64,000 nt of DNA, taken from the NCBI RefSeq assembly GCF_013403875.1, contig NZ_JACBNX010000025.1, positions 1 through 64,000 of the forward strand. The letters are read 5' to 3'. Of this stretch, positions 35,837 through 44,204 are shown in pieces (positions within the stretch are counted from its first letter, which is position 1; each line of letters starts with the position of its first letter). Position numbers and translations under genes: made by a program. Source of the stretch: Burkholderia guangdongensis. Lineage in GTDB: Bacteria; Pseudomonadota; Gammaproteobacteria; Burkholderiales; Burkholderiaceae. The notes beneath the pieces are model-generated. The model had not been told where the DNA came from. It was given only the letters and a program-made list of their open reading frames with translations, and searched no databases.

Positions 35837-36145
35837 CGTTCACTTGATGTGGGTCAAGCGAGGGCGTTATTTCGTCTGACGTATCGTCGTATGACGTCTG
35901 GATTGCCGGGCGGCCGTCGAGCGGCGCGAGCCGCGTCTCGCATGGCGATGCGCCCCTGGGTTTCCACGTAGGTATCATTTCCTACGGGTTTGTGATCATG
36001 GAACCGGTTCTATCCGCGCCGAATAAAGATAAGTACAATTCAGCGTCCCGGCGGCGGGGGCCTGTCACCCGTTCCGGAGCGCATCGCACCCGGGCATAAT
36101 CGCGTCAGTCGCCCGACTCGAATAAATCCCAAGGAGGAGTACCAC
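35837..36145. other. Intergenic region upstream of gntP
   Basis: This stretch of 309 bases has no credible gene. The left half would be expected to hold the missing 5' part of the Tlde1-like gene but shows no matching frame. The right half carries palindromes and a promoter-like TACAAT for gntP. A 66-codon minus frame here does not resemble the family. Confidence 0.5.
35967..36039 (+). promoter_or_regulatory. gntPK promoter region with two palindromes
   Basis: CGTAGG (35967-35972) and CCTACG (35981-35986) form an inverted repeat with an 8-base spacer. GAACCGGTTC (36001-36010) is a perfect palindrome like LacI/GntR-type gluconate operators. TACAAT at 36034-36039 may be the -10. The regulator gene is not visible nearby. 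Confidence 0.45.
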
Positions 36146-37507
36146 ATGGGGACTCAAGGCAGCATGCTGCTCGTCTATGCCCTGATCGCAATCGTGGCGC
36201 TGATCGTCATGATCGCCCGATACAGGATCTATCCTTTCCTCGTCCTCATCATCGTGTCGCTCGGCCTGGGCCTCGTCGCCGGCATGCCGATGGACAAGAT
36301 CGTCAAGTCGTTCGAAGCCGGTAACGGCGGCACACTCGGCCACATCGCGGTCGTCGTCGGCCTCGGCACGATGCTCGGCAAGATGATGGCGGAATCGGGC
36401 GGCGCCGAGCGCATCGCGACCACGCTGATCGCCTGGTTCGGCGAGAAGAACATCCACTGGGCGATGATGTTCGTCGCGATCATCGTCGGTCTGCCGGTGT
36501 TCTTCGAAGTCGGCTTCGTGCTGCTGATTCCAATCGCGTTCAACGTCGCGCAGCGCACCGGCAAGTCGCTGCTGCTCGTCGGCCTGCCGATGGTCGCCGG
36601 CCTGTCGGTCGTGCACGGGCTGATCCCGCCGCACCCGGCCGCGCTGCTCGCGGTGCAGGCGTACCACGCCGACATCGGCAAGACCATCGCGTTCGGCCTC
36701 ATGATCGGCGTGCCGATCGCGCTGATCGCCGGCCCGCTGTTCGCGCTCGCGATCCACAAGACCGTGAAGCTGCCCGAGTACAACCCGCTCGCCGCGCAAT
36801 TCGTCGAAACGGGCGTGGTCGAAGGCCGCAAGCGCGAGCTGCCGAGCTTCGCGGTCACGCTGTTCACGATCCTGCTGCCCGTCGTGCTGATGCTCGTCGG
36901 CAGCTGGGCCGACCTCGTGTTCAAGCCGAAGACGCTGCCGAACGACCTGCTGCGCTTCTTCGGCAACACCGACGTCGCGCTGCTCGTCGCGGTGCTCGTC
37001 AGCTTCTGGACGTTCGGCGCGCGGCAGGGCTTCAACCGCGCGCAGATCCAGAAATTCTGCGGCGACTGTCTCGCACCGATCGCCGGGATCACGCTGATCG
37101 TCGGCGCGGGCGGCGGCTTCGGCGGTATCCTGCGTGACAGCGGCATCTCGACGCAGCTCGTGACGACCGCGATGCATGCGCACCTGTCGCCGCTGCTGCT
37201 CGGCTGGTTCGTCGCGGCGCTGATTCGTCTCGCGACGGGCTCCGCGACGGTCGCGATGACGACCGCGTGCGGGATCGTCGCGCCGATCGCGATCGCGTCC
37301 GGTGCGACGGTGAGGCCGGAGCTGCTCGTGCTCGCGACGGGCTCGGGCTCGCTGATCTTCTCGCACGTGAACGACGGCGGCTTCTGGCTGATCAAGGAAT
37401 ACTTCGGGATGACGGTCGGCCAGACGTTCAAGACCTGGTCGCTGCTCGAAACGCTGATTTCGGTGCTCGGCCTGGTGTTCACGCTGCTGCTGAGCACCGT
37501 CGTCTAA
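36146..37507 (+). CDS. gntP: Gluconate:H+ symporter, GntP family
   Basis: The protein has 453 residues with about 12-14 membrane segments. Family-typical stretches include GNGGTLGHIAVVVGLGTMLGKMM and IVGLPVFFEVGFVLLIPIAF. It imports gluconate, which the next gene phosphorylates to 6-phosphogluconate, the substrate of edd upstream. A strong AAGGAGGAG ribosome-binding site precedes ATG 36146. Confidence 0.92.
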   Translation: MGTQGSMLLVYALIAIVALIVMIARYRIYPFLVLIIVSLGLGLVAGMPMDKIVKSFEAGNGGTLGHIAVVVGLGTMLGKMMAESGGAERIATTLIAWFGEKNIHWAMMFVAIIVGLPVFFEVGFVLLIPIAFNVAQRTGKSLLLVGLPMVAGLSVVHGLIPPHPAALLAVQAYHADIGKTIAFGLMIGVPIALIAGPLFALAIHKTVKLPEYNPLAAQFVETGVVEGRKRELPSFAVTLFTILLPVVLMLVGSWADLVFKPKTLPNDLLRFFGNTDVALLVAVLVSFWTFGARQGFNRAQIQKFCGDCLAPIAGITLIVGAGGGFGGILRDSGISTQLVTTAMHAHLSPLLLGWFVAALIRLATGSATVAMTTACGIVAPIAIASGATVRPELLVLATGSGSLIFSHVNDGGFWLIKEYFGMTVGQTFKTWSLLETLISVLGLVFTLLLSTVV

Positions 37508-37520
37508 TGAGAGGTTGCAG

Positions 37521-38018
37521 ATGATCCTGATCGCAATGGGCGTGTCGGGCGCGGGCAAGTCGCTGATCGGCGAGATGCTCGCGGCGCGTCTCGGCTGCAC
37601 TTATACCGACGGCGACGCGTTTCACAGCGTCGCCAACAAGGAGAAGATGCACCACGGGATCCCGTTGACCGACGACGATCGCTGGCCGTGGCTCGGGACG
37701 ATCCGCGCGGCGATCGAGGAGAAGCAGCGCGCGGGGGAGACCGCGGTCTTCACGTGCTCGTCGCTGAAGCGCTCGTACCGCGACGTGCTGCGCGGCACCG
37801 ACACGGACGTGCGATTCGTCTATCTGAAAGGCTCGTTCGAGATGCTGCGTGATCGGCTGAACACGCGCAAGGATCACTTCTTCGATCCGTCGCTGCTGCG
37901 CAGCCAGCTCGACACGCTCGAGGAGCCGGGCCCGGACGAAGCGATCGTGGTCGGCATCGAGCTGACGCCCGAGCAGATCGTCGAGCACGTCGTGCGGACG
38001 CTCGGTCTCGCGGGCTGA
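37521..38018 (+). CDS. gntK: Gluconokinase
   Basis: The protein has 165 residues and phosphorylates gluconate. It has a P-loop GVSGAGKS (residues 7-14), then DGDAFHS and CSSLKRSYRDVLR typical of GntK. It starts 13 bases after gntP and ends in a bidirectional terminator. Together with gntP and edd-eda it gives a complete gluconate-to-pyruvate route in about 6 kb. Confidence 0.93.
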   Translation: MILIAMGVSGAGKSLIGEMLAARLGCTYTDGDAFHSVANKEKMHHGIPLTDDDRWPWLGTIRAAIEEKQRAGETAVFTCSSLKRSYRDVLRGTDTDVRFVYLKGSFEMLRDRLNTRKDHFFDPSLLRSQLDTLEEPGPDEAIVVGIELTPEQIVEHVVRTLGLAG

Positions 38019-38051
38019 GCGGGCTGAGCCGAAGTTCGGCGACAGAAGCGC

Positions 38052-38085
38052 AAAACGCCCGATGCAGCGATGCATCGGGCGTTTT
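38052..38085. terminator. Bidirectional terminator between gntK and purB
   Basis: AAAACGCCCGATGCA (38052-38066), loop GCGA, and TGCATCGGGCGTTTT (38071-38085) form perfect 15-base arms with A and T runs at the two ends. It serves gntK and converging purB. Confidence 0.88.
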
Positions 38086-38135
38086 CGCTGTGCGGCGGCG
38101 CCCGCCGAAGCGGGCATACGGAGTGCGTTGGCCCG

Positions 38136-39524
38136 TTAAGCGATCCGCTTCGCGAGCTCGACGGCCTTGCCGATGTACGACGCGGGCGTCATCGCGAGCA
38201 GGCGCTCCTTCGCGTCCTGCGGGATCGCGAGCGTGCCGATGAACTGCTGCAGCGCGTCGCGCGTGATGCCCTTGCCGCGCGTGAGCTCCTTCAGCTGCTC
38301 GTACGGATTCTCGATCCCGTAGCGGCGCATCACGGTCTGCACCGGCTCGGCGAGCACTTCCCAGCAGTTGTCGAGGTCGTCGTTCAGGCGCTGCGGATTC
38401 ACTTCGAGCTTGTCGAGGCCGCGGATCAGCGCGTCGTACGCGAGCAGCGAGTAGCCGAACGCGACGCCGATGTTGCGCAGCACCGTCGAGTCGGTCAGGT
38501 CGCGCTGCCAGCGCGACACCGGCAGCTTGTCCGCGAGGTGGCGCAGCGTCGCGTTCGCGAGCCCGAGGTTGCCTTCCGAGTTCTCGAAGTCGATCGGGTT
38601 CACCTTGTGCGGCATCGTCGACGAGCCGATCTCGCCGGCCTTCGTCCGCTGCTTGAAGTAGCCGAGCGAGATGTAGCCCCACACGTCGCGATCGAGGTCG
38701 AGCAGGATCGTGTTCGCGCGCGCGACCGCGTCGAACAGCTCGGCCATGTAGTCGTGCGGCTCGATCTGGATCGTGTACGGGTTGAACGTGAGCTTCAGGC
38801 GGCTCTCGATCACGTCGCGCGAGAATGCTTCCCAGTCGAACTCCGGATACGCGGACAGATGCGCGTTGAAGTTGCCGACCGCGCCGTTCATCTTGCCGAG
38901 GATCTCGACCTTCTCGATGCGGACGATCGCACGCGCGAGACGCGCGGCGACGTTCGCGATTTCCTTGCCGAGCGTCGTCGGGCTGGCCGGCTGGCCGTGC
39001 GTGCGCGACAGCATCGGCTGGTCGGCAAGCGCGTGCGCGAGCGCGACGAGGCGCTGATGGACCGTGCGCAGCGCGGGCAGGATCACGTGCTCGCGCGCGC
39101 CGGCGAGCATCATCCCGTGCGACGTGTTGTTGATGTCTTCCGACGTGCACGCGAAGTGGATGAACTCGCTCGCCTTCTCGAGCTCGGCCTGGCCCTTCAC
39201 CGATTCCTTCAGCCAGTATTCGACGGCTTTCACGTCGTGGTTCGTCACGCGCTCGATGTCCTTGATGCGCGCGGCGTCGTGCGGCGTGAAGCGCGCGACC
39301 AGATCGAGCAGGAACTGCTCGGCGGCGTCGGTAAAGCGCGGCACTTCGGCGAAGCCGGCGCGCGACAGCGCGATCAGCCAGTGCACCTCGACGGTGACGC
39401 GGTGGCGCATGAAGGCGGCTTCGGAGAGCCAGTCGCGCAGTGCTTCGGTCTTGCTGGCGTAGCGACCGTCGAGCGGCGAGAGCGCGGTGAGGGCGAAAAG
39501 CGTATCGGGACGGGTGTCGGACAT
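38136..39524 (-). CDS. purB: Adenylosuccinate lyase
   Basis: The protein has 462 residues and catalyses two steps of purine synthesis (SAICAR and adenylosuccinate cleavage). The superfamily signature GSSTMPHKVNPIDFEN is present, as are the catalytic His in RTHGQPASPTTLG and the SEDINNTSH region. ATG 39524 (MSDTRPDTLF) is used because the open frame farther upstream only antisenses the LysR gene. Confidence 0.95.
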   Translation of the reverse strand: MSDTRPDTLFALTALSPLDGRYASKTEALRDWLSEAAFMRHRVTVEVHWLIALSRAGFAEVPRFTDAAEQFLLDLVARFTPHDAARIKDIERVTNHDVKAVEYWLKESVKGQAELEKASEFIHFACTSEDINNTSHGMMLAGAREHVILPALRTVHQRLVALAHALADQPMLSRTHGQPASPTTLGKEIANVAARLARAIVRIEKVEILGKMNGAVGNFNAHLSAYPEFDWEAFSRDVIESRLKLTFNPYTIQIEPHDYMAELFDAVARANTILLDLDRDVWGYISLGYFKQRTKAGEIGSSTMPHKVNPIDFENSEGNLGLANATLRHLADKLPVSRWQRDLTDSTVLRNIGVAFGYSLLAYDALIRGLDKLEVNPQRLNDDLDNCWEVLAEPVQTVMRRYGIENPYEQLKELTRGKGITRDALQQFIGTLAIPQDAKERLLAMTPASYIGKAVELAKRIA

Positions 39525-39641
39525 GATCGGGCGGGCTTGCGGCCGGTTCGGGCGTGGAGGAGGAGAACCCGGCATTTTACCATCGGCGCGCAAGCGTCCG
39601 GCTCGATGCGCCGGGGGGGCGCGCCAACAACGGGCGCGCCG

Positions 39642-39647
39642 TAAAAT
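39642..39647 (+). promoter_or_regulatory. Possible -10 box of the LysR gene
   Basis: TAAAAT lies 49 bases before the LysR ATG in the 171-base gap shared with divergent purB. A GGCGCGCC repeat pair (about 39618-39640) lies just upstream. Confidence 0.3.
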
Positions 39648-39695
39648 ACGGGCTTCTCCCCGACCGTCGCCGCCGCCGCTGCCGCCACCGCCCGC

Positions 39696-40646
39696 ATGGA
39701 ACTGAAATGGCTCGAAGATTTCGTCTCGCTCGCGGAGACGCGCAGCTTTAGCCGCTCGGCCGAGTTGCGGCACGTGTCGCAGCCCGCGTTCTCGCGCCGG
39801 ATCCAGGCGCTCGAGGCGTGGCTTGCGACCGAGCTGATCGATCGTTCGGTCTATCCGACGCGGCTCACGCAGGCCGGCCAGATCTTCTACGAGCAGGCGC
39901 TCGCGATGCTGTCGCAGGCGCACGAGGCGCGCACGCTGCTGCGCGGGCACGTTGGCGCGCCGGTGCCGACGATCGAGTTCGCGGTGCCGCACACGCTGTC
40001 GCTGACCTATTTCCCGCGCTGGCTGCAGCGGATCGAGGCGAAAATGGGGCCGGTACACACGCGATTGCGCGCGCTGAACGTGCACGACGCCGTGCTGGCG
40101 CTCGTCGAGGGCGGCTGCGATCTCGTGATGGGTTATCACCATCCGAGCTACCCGGTCGCGCTCGACCCGGCGCGCTACGACATGCTGACGCTCGGCAGCG
40201 AGCCGATCAGCCCGTTCTCGGCGCCCGCGCGCGCGGGCCGCGCGCGCTACACGCTGCCGGGCGCGGCCGACGCGCCTGTGCCGTATCTGTCGTACACGCC
40301 GAACGCGTATCTCGGCCGGATGACCGAGGTGATCATCGCGAACGCGCCGACGCGGCTCTTTCTCGACAAGGTCTATGAGACCGACATGGCCGAAGGGCTG
40401 AAGGCGATGACGCTCGCCGGCCACGGCGTCGCGTTCCTGCCGCACAGCGCGGTCGAGGACGCGGTCGCGGACGGCGAGCTGATCCGGCTCGACCGCGCGG
40501 CGCGCGGCGGCGCGCATCCGTTCACGCTGACGATGGACATCCGGCTCTACTGCGACAAGGTCGCGCTGCAGGGCGACGAGCCGCGGCAGTCGTTGCTGCG
40601 CACGCTGTGGGAAGCGGTGCGCAACGAACTGAGCGGTGACAACTGA
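39696..40646 (+). CDS. LysR-family regulator (HypT/YjiE-like)
   Basis: The protein has 316 residues: an N-terminal helix-turn-helix (MELKWLEDFVSLAETRSFSRSAE, described in outline, with HVSQPAFSRRIQ) and a ligand-binding domain. The N-terminus resembles HypT/YjiE, a hypochlorite-responsive regulator that uses Met oxidation; the assignment to that group is tentative. It is divergent from purB and 213 bases upstream of gdhA, which it might regulate. Confidence 0.82.
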   Translation: MELKWLEDFVSLAETRSFSRSAELRHVSQPAFSRRIQALEAWLATELIDRSVYPTRLTQAGQIFYEQALAMLSQAHEARTLLRGHVGAPVPTIEFAVPHTLSLTYFPRWLQRIEAKMGPVHTRLRALNVHDAVLALVEGGCDLVMGYHHPSYPVALDPARYDMLTLGSEPISPFSAPARAGRARYTLPGAADAPVPYLSYTPNAYLGRMTEVIIANAPTRLFLDKVYETDMAEGLKAMTLAGHGVAFLPHSAVEDAVADGELIRLDRAARGGAHPFTLTMDIRLYCDKVALQGDEPRQSLLRTLWEAVRNELSGDN

Positions 40647-40713
40647 GCGGTGACGCGCGGCCGGCCTGAGGTCGGCAACGCGTCAGCCAGCGCGTCAGCC
40701 AACACGCGCAAAT

Positions 40714-40782
40714 GAACGATCGTTCTTGTAAAAATTCCCCGTGTTTTTGCGCAAAATCACGATCATGCAAAAAACGCATAAT
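40714..40782 (+). promoter_or_regulatory. gdhA upstream region with two palindromes
   Basis: GAACGATCGTTC (40714-40725) and TTTTGCGCAAAA (40745-40756) are both perfect palindromes, 19 bases apart. CATAAT (40777-40782) is a possible -10. The spacing suggests a regulated promoter for gdhA; the binding protein is unknown. Confidence 0.45.
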
Positions 40783-40859
40783 CGAATAAGCAAACGGCAT
40801 TGGATTTGGACGAGCGCTTTTTCGACAATGTGCGTCATTCGCTGACCGTTGGAGAATCC

Positions 40860-42146
40860 ATGTCTTCGCAACCGCAGTCCATCCCGTCCTACCTGCACGC
40901 CGACGATCTCGGCCCTTGGGGTAACTACCTTCAGCAAGTCGATCGCGTCGCGCCGTATCTCGGCACGCTGTCGCGCTGGCTCGAAACGCTGAAGCGTCCG
41001 AAGCGCATCCTGATCGTCGACGTGCCGATCGAGCTCGACAACGGCACCGTCGCGCACTTCGAGGGCTATCGCGTGCAGCACAACGTGTCGCGCGGTCCGG
41101 GCAAGGGCGGCGTGCGCTATCACCAGGACGTGACGCTGTCGGAAGTGATGGCGCTGTCCGCGTGGATGTCGGTGAAGAACGCGGCCGTGAACGTGCCGTA
41201 CGGCGGTGCGAAGGGCGGCATCCGCGTCGATCCGCGCAAGCTGTCGCGCGGCGAGCTCGAGCGCGTCACGCGCCGCTACACGAGCGAGATCGGCATCATC
41301 ATCGGCCCGAACACCGACATTCCGGCGCCGGACGTCAACACCAACGAACAGGTGATGGCGTGGATGATGGACACGTACTCGATGAACCAGGGCCAGACGG
41401 CGACCGGCGTCGTGACCGGCAAGCCGATCTCGCTCGGCGGCTCGCTCGGCCGCAAGGAAGCGACCGGCCGCGGCGTGTTCGTCGTCGGCTGCGAGGCGGC
41501 GAAGAAGAAGGGCGTCGAGATTCACGGCGCGCGCATCGCGGTGCAGGGCTTCGGCAACGTCGGCGGGATCGCGGCGAAGCTGTTCCAGGAAGCGGGCGCG
41601 AAGATCATCGCGGTGCAGGATCACACCGGCACGATCTATCAGCCGGCGGGCCTCGACTCGGTGAAGCTGCTCGACCACGTTGCTCAAACGGGCGGCGTCG
41701 CGGGCTTCGCGGGCGCCGAGCCGATGCCGAACGACGAGTTCTGGACGGTCGAGACCGAGATCCTGATTCCGGCCGCGCTGGAAAACCAGATCACCGAGAA
41801 GAATGCAGGCAGGATTCGCACGAAGATCGTCGTCGAAGGCGCGAACGGCCCGACGACGACCGCCGCGGACGACATCCTGACCGACAAGGGCGTGCTCGTG
41901 ATTCCGGACGTGATCGCGAACGCGGGCGGCGTGACCGTCTCGTACTTCGAGTGGGTGCAGGATTTCTCGAGCTTCTTCTGGACCGAGGACGAAATCAACC
42001 ACCGCCTCGAGCGCGTGATGCGCGAAGCGTTCGCCGGCGTGTGGGCGATCGCGGAAGAGCACAAGGTGTCGGTGCGTACCGCCGCGTTCATCGTCGCGTG
42101 CAAACGCATCCTGATGGCGCGCGAAATGCGCGGTCTCTACCCCTGA
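40860..42146 (+). CDS. gdhA: Glutamate dehydrogenase
   Basis: The protein has 428 residues and interconverts glutamate and 2-oxoglutarate plus ammonia. It has VPYGGAKGGIRVDP with the catalytic Lys, GPGKGGVRYHQ, and the nucleotide-binding VQGFGNVGG. ATG 40860 (MSSQPQSIPSY) with GGAG upstream is preferred over an in-frame start 20 codons earlier. A 30-base perfect palindrome follows the gene. Confidence 0.95.
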   Translation: MSSQPQSIPSYLHADDLGPWGNYLQQVDRVAPYLGTLSRWLETLKRPKRILIVDVPIELDNGTVAHFEGYRVQHNVSRGPGKGGVRYHQDVTLSEVMALSAWMSVKNAAVNVPYGGAKGGIRVDPRKLSRGELERVTRRYTSEIGIIIGPNTDIPAPDVNTNEQVMAWMMDTYSMNQGQTATGVVTGKPISLGGSLGRKEATGRGVFVVGCEAAKKKGVEIHGARIAVQGFGNVGGIAAKLFQEAGAKIIAVQDHTGTIYQPAGLDSVKLLDHVAQTGGVAGFAGAEPMPNDEFWTVETEILIPAALENQITEKNAGRIRTKIVVEGANGPTTTAADDILTDKGVLVIPDVIANAGGVTVSYFEWVQDFSSFFWTEDEINHRLERVMREAFAGVWAIAEEHKVSVRTAAFIVACKRILMAREMRGLYP

Positions 42147-42214
42147 TCGGGCGTTTCTGATCGATAGATCGGTGAACGACGGCGCGACCGACCCGGTCGC
42201 GTCCGGGAGTTCCG

Positions 42215-42244
42215 GCGGGCGGCATCGGATCCGATGCCGCCCGC
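42215..42244. terminator. 30-base perfect palindrome after gdhA
   Basis: GCGGGCGGCATCGG (42215-42228), AT, and CCGATGCCGCCCGC (42231-42244) form an uninterrupted palindrome. As RNA it would be a very stable hairpin. The following TCGCATTT is only weakly T-rich, so it may terminate poorly or protect the gdhA message 3' end. Confidence 0.6.
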
Positions 42245-42339
42245 TCGCATTTGGGCGCGGCGAATGCGAGCATCCACTTGCCCGAGTGGGGTAGTATTTC
42301 CGGCGCGCGCGCCGCGGGTCTCAGGAATAAGGGCACACG

Positions 42340-43065
42340 ATGATCTCGATCAAGAACGTTTCGAAGTGGTATGGGCAGTTCCAGGTGCTCGCGAACTGCA
42401 CGACCGAAGTGAGCAAGGGCGAGGTGGTGGTCGTCTGCGGGCCGTCGGGCTCCGGCAAGTCGACGCTGATCAAGACCGTCAACGGCCTCGAGCCGTTTCA
42501 GGAGGGCGAGATCCTCGTGAACGGTGAATCGGTCGGCGATAAAAAGACCAATCTGTCGAAGCTGCGCTCGAAGGTCGGCATGGTGTTCCAGCATTTCGAG
42601 CTGTTCCCGCATCTGTCGATCACCGAGAACCTGACGCTCGCGCAGATCAAGGTGCTCGGCCGCGGCAAGGACGAAGCGGTCGACAAGGGGCGGAAGCTGC
42701 TCGAGCGCGTCGGGCTGAGCGCGCACGCGGACAAGTTTCCGGGGCAACTGTCGGGCGGCCAGCAACAGCGCGTCGCGATCGCGCGCGCGTTGTCGATGGA
42801 CCCGATCGCGATGCTGTTCGACGAACCGACGTCCGCGCTCGATCCCGAGATGATCAACGAGGTGCTCGACGTGATGGTCGAGCTCGCGCAGGAAGGGATG
42901 ACGATGATGGTCGTCACGCACGAGATGGGGTTCGCGAAGAAGGTCGCGAACCGGGTGATCTTCATGGACCACGGCGCGATCGTCGAGGACGACCGCAAGG
43001 AAGACTTCTTCGCGAATCCGAAGTCGGACCGCGCGAAGGAGTTTCTCGCGAAGATCCTGCACTGA
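42340..43065 (+). CDS. gltL: Glutamate/aspartate-type ABC transporter ATPase (GltL-like)
   Basis: The protein has 241 residues: Walker A GPSGSGKST (residues 34-42), signature LSGGQQQR, Walker B MLFDEPTSALDPE and the His loop VVTHEMG. It belongs to the polar amino acid importer ATPases and is closest in look to GltL. The genes for binding protein and permeases (gltI, gltJ, gltK), which usually precede gltL, are absent here, so this is an orphan ATPase or the rest lies elsewhere. Weak RBS; own small intergenic region. Confidence 0.9.
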   Translation: MISIKNVSKWYGQFQVLANCTTEVSKGEVVVVCGPSGSGKSTLIKTVNGLEPFQEGEILVNGESVGDKKTNLSKLRSKVGMVFQHFELFPHLSITENLTLAQIKVLGRGKDEAVDKGRKLLERVGLSAHADKFPGQLSGGQQQRVAIARALSMDPIAMLFDEPTSALDPEMINEVLDVMVELAQEGMTMMVVTHEMGFAKKVANRVIFMDHGAIVEDDRKEDFFANPKSDRAKEFLAKILH

Positions 43066-43078
43066 GCGCGCGTTCGAA

Positions 43079-43981
43079 TCAGTAATCGAACGCGTCCTCG
43101 CTGATGTCCGCCTGATCCTCGGGCAGCGGCCGCACCGGCGCGGACGCCGACGCGTCCAGCGCCGGATTGCGCAGCTTCTCGAGCACCGCGGCCGGCACCG
43201 GGATATGCATCTTCGCGACGACGTCGCCGCACTGGAACATGATCAACTCGCCCGGCTCGAACGCGGTCCACGTTTCGTTGTCGGTCAGCGGCTGCGTCGC
43301 GATCACCGCGACGCGATCCTCGGGCGTCGTGTATTTCGCGAAGTCGATCGACAGGTCCTCGTCGATCAGATGGGCGGTCGAGAACGGCCAGCGGCGCACC
43401 AGATAGTGCAGGCGCGTCGAGCAGTGCGCGAACAGCGCCTGGCCGTTCGACATCAGGAAGTTGAACACGCCGTGCTCGGTGATCCCGCGCGTGAGCTCGC
43501 CGACGCGCTCGAACAGCTCGGGCAGCGGCGGCTGCGCGCGCGGGAACGTTTCGCGCAGCCCCTGCATCAGCGCGCAGAACGCGGTCTCGCTGTCGGTCGT
43601 GCCGACCGGTTGATAGACGCTTTCTTCCATATCGGGCGCGTAGCCGTGCAGGTCGCCGTTGTGCGCGAAGATCCAGTGCCGGCCCCACAGCTCGCGCATG
43701 AACGGGTGACTGTTCTCGAGCAGGATGCGGCCCTGCGTCGCCTTGCGGATGTGCGCGATCGTGTTCTTCGACTTGATCGGGTAGCGCTTGACCATCTCGG
43801 CGATCGGCGACGTGGCGGACGCCTGATGGTCGATGAACAGGCGGCACGCCTTGTCCTCGAAGAACGCGATGCCCCAGCCGTCGGCGTGGTGATCGGTGAG
43901 TCCGCCCCGGGCCGCGAAGCCGGTGAACGAGAACGTGACGTCCGTCGGCGCGGCGCAGTTCATTCCGAGGAGTTGGCACAT
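43079..43981 (-). CDS. Class II glutamine amidotransferase
   Basis: The protein has 300 residues. The start MCQLLGMNC places the nucleophile Cys at position 2 after Met removal, as in GATase II (YafJ-like) proteins. Conserved parts include DHHADGWGIAFFED, HIRKATQG and FAHNGDL. It probably hydrolyses glutamine to release ammonia, with an unknown acceptor. The earlier in-frame start would bury the catalytic Cys, so ATG 43981 is used. It converges with gltL. Confidence 0.88.
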   Translation of the reverse strand: MCQLLGMNCAAPTDVTFSFTGFAARGGLTDHHADGWGIAFFEDKACRLFIDHQASATSPIAEMVKRYPIKSKNTIAHIRKATQGRILLENSHPFMRELWGRHWIFAHNGDLHGYAPDMEESVYQPVGTTDSETAFCALMQGLRETFPRAQPPLPELFERVGELTRGITEHGVFNFLMSNGQALFAHCSTRLHYLVRRWPFSTAHLIDEDLSIDFAKYTTPEDRVAVIATQPLTDNETWTAFEPGELIMFQCGDVVAKMHIPVPAAVLEKLRNPALDASASAPVRPLPEDQADISEDAFDY

Positions 43982-44204
43982 ATTGCTGGGCGGCTGGCTA
44001 GCGGGAATCGGACGTGATCGACCGGGCGAACCCGGTACAATGAGCGCTTCTAGCATATCACCGAGCCCAGAGCGGCAAAAAGCGGAATCCGCCGACCGGC
44101 GGCCTCGTGTTGCGGTTTGCCGTCACTGGCGCCGCACCGGCGCCGGCGGGTTTTTCGGCGGACTTTTCGCCGGGCTCCCCGGACCCTCACGACGCCTTCT
44201 TCCT

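Noticed and set aside
35778..35978. Missing N-terminal half of the Tlde1-like protein in another frame
   Set aside because: The 66-residue frame there shows no DUF2778 features, so a simple frameshift does not restore the gene.
42147..42339. Degraded gltI/J/K remnants between gdhA and gltL
   Set aside because: The 193 bases hold a palindrome and no frame resembling a binding protein or permease.
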